A stretch of DNA of 24,632 nt from CAVDHB01 sp963608705 (lineage in GTDB: Bacteria > Bacteroidota > Bacteroidia > Bacteroidales > Bacteroidaceae): the NCBI GenBank assembly GCA_963608705.1, contig CAVDHB010000021.1, positions 1-24,632 of the forward strand, read 5' to 3'. Of this stretch, positions 24,605 through 24,632 are shown piece after piece. Under the pieces are notes generated by a model. The model was not told where the DNA came from. It saw nothing but the letters and a program-made list of their open reading frames with translations, and ran no database searches. Made by a program: the position numbers and the translations under genes. How positions within the stretch are numbered: the stretch's first letter is position 1; the number at the start of each line of letters is the position of its first letter.

Positions 24605-24632
24605 CTACACATTACACATAAAAAAACACTCC

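Overview
The window looks like chromosomal core DNA of a member of the Bacteroidales. The evidence is the Bacteroidetes-type promoter grammar (TTTG or TTGC, 18-20 bases, TAnnTTTG) in front of several genes, the general lack of strong Shine-Dalgarno sequences, the NYPY form of RsmA motif IV, a five-repeat DUF349 protein, and a menaquinone operon of Bacteroidales type. The genus cannot be fixed from the sequence alone. No rRNA, tRNA, CRISPR array, transposase or phage gene was seen.

Left part, minus strand (1-7267). The edge carries a 22-bp tandem palindromic repeat. Next comes a probable two-gene operon of a membrane-anchored DRGH nuclease (first gene) and a stand-alone B3/B4 domain protein. 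An intergenic stretch (about 1739-2141) holds two copies of a dispersed palindrome, a duplicated hairpin and the cysK terminator. Then come a sulfur-assimilation operon metY-cysK with a well-formed promoter and a paired operator-like inverted repeat, the DUF349 gene with its own terminator, and rsmA (GTG start).

Middle part, plus strand (7268-13112). Three promoter-like units, the last two within a 75-bp tandem repeat, precede an operon of a flippase-like membrane protein, pepD and ligA, linked by 4-base overlaps. dapA follows with its own -7 box and a strong terminator.

Right part, plus strand (13113-24632). A first operon encodes a sigma-54-dependent response regulator without an adjacent kinase, then three predicted peptide- or envelope-related enzymes: a secreted cyclophilin with a large insert, an M16 metallopeptidase and a YiiX-like papain-fold lipoprotein. 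A new promoter then drives a menaquinone operon: PaaI-type hotdog thioesterase, menF, menD, menB, a fused menC-menE gene, and last a PagL-like outer-membrane lipid A deacylase. Most joints in this operon overlap by 4-8 bases. Together the men genes convert chorismate to 1,4-dihydroxy-2-naphthoyl-CoA and probably on to DHNA; menH and menA are not in the window. The gene set is mostly housekeeping. The most unusual elements are the MenC-MenE fusion, the triple promoter array, the metY operator pair, and the hotdog protein whose usual HGG motif reads AGG.
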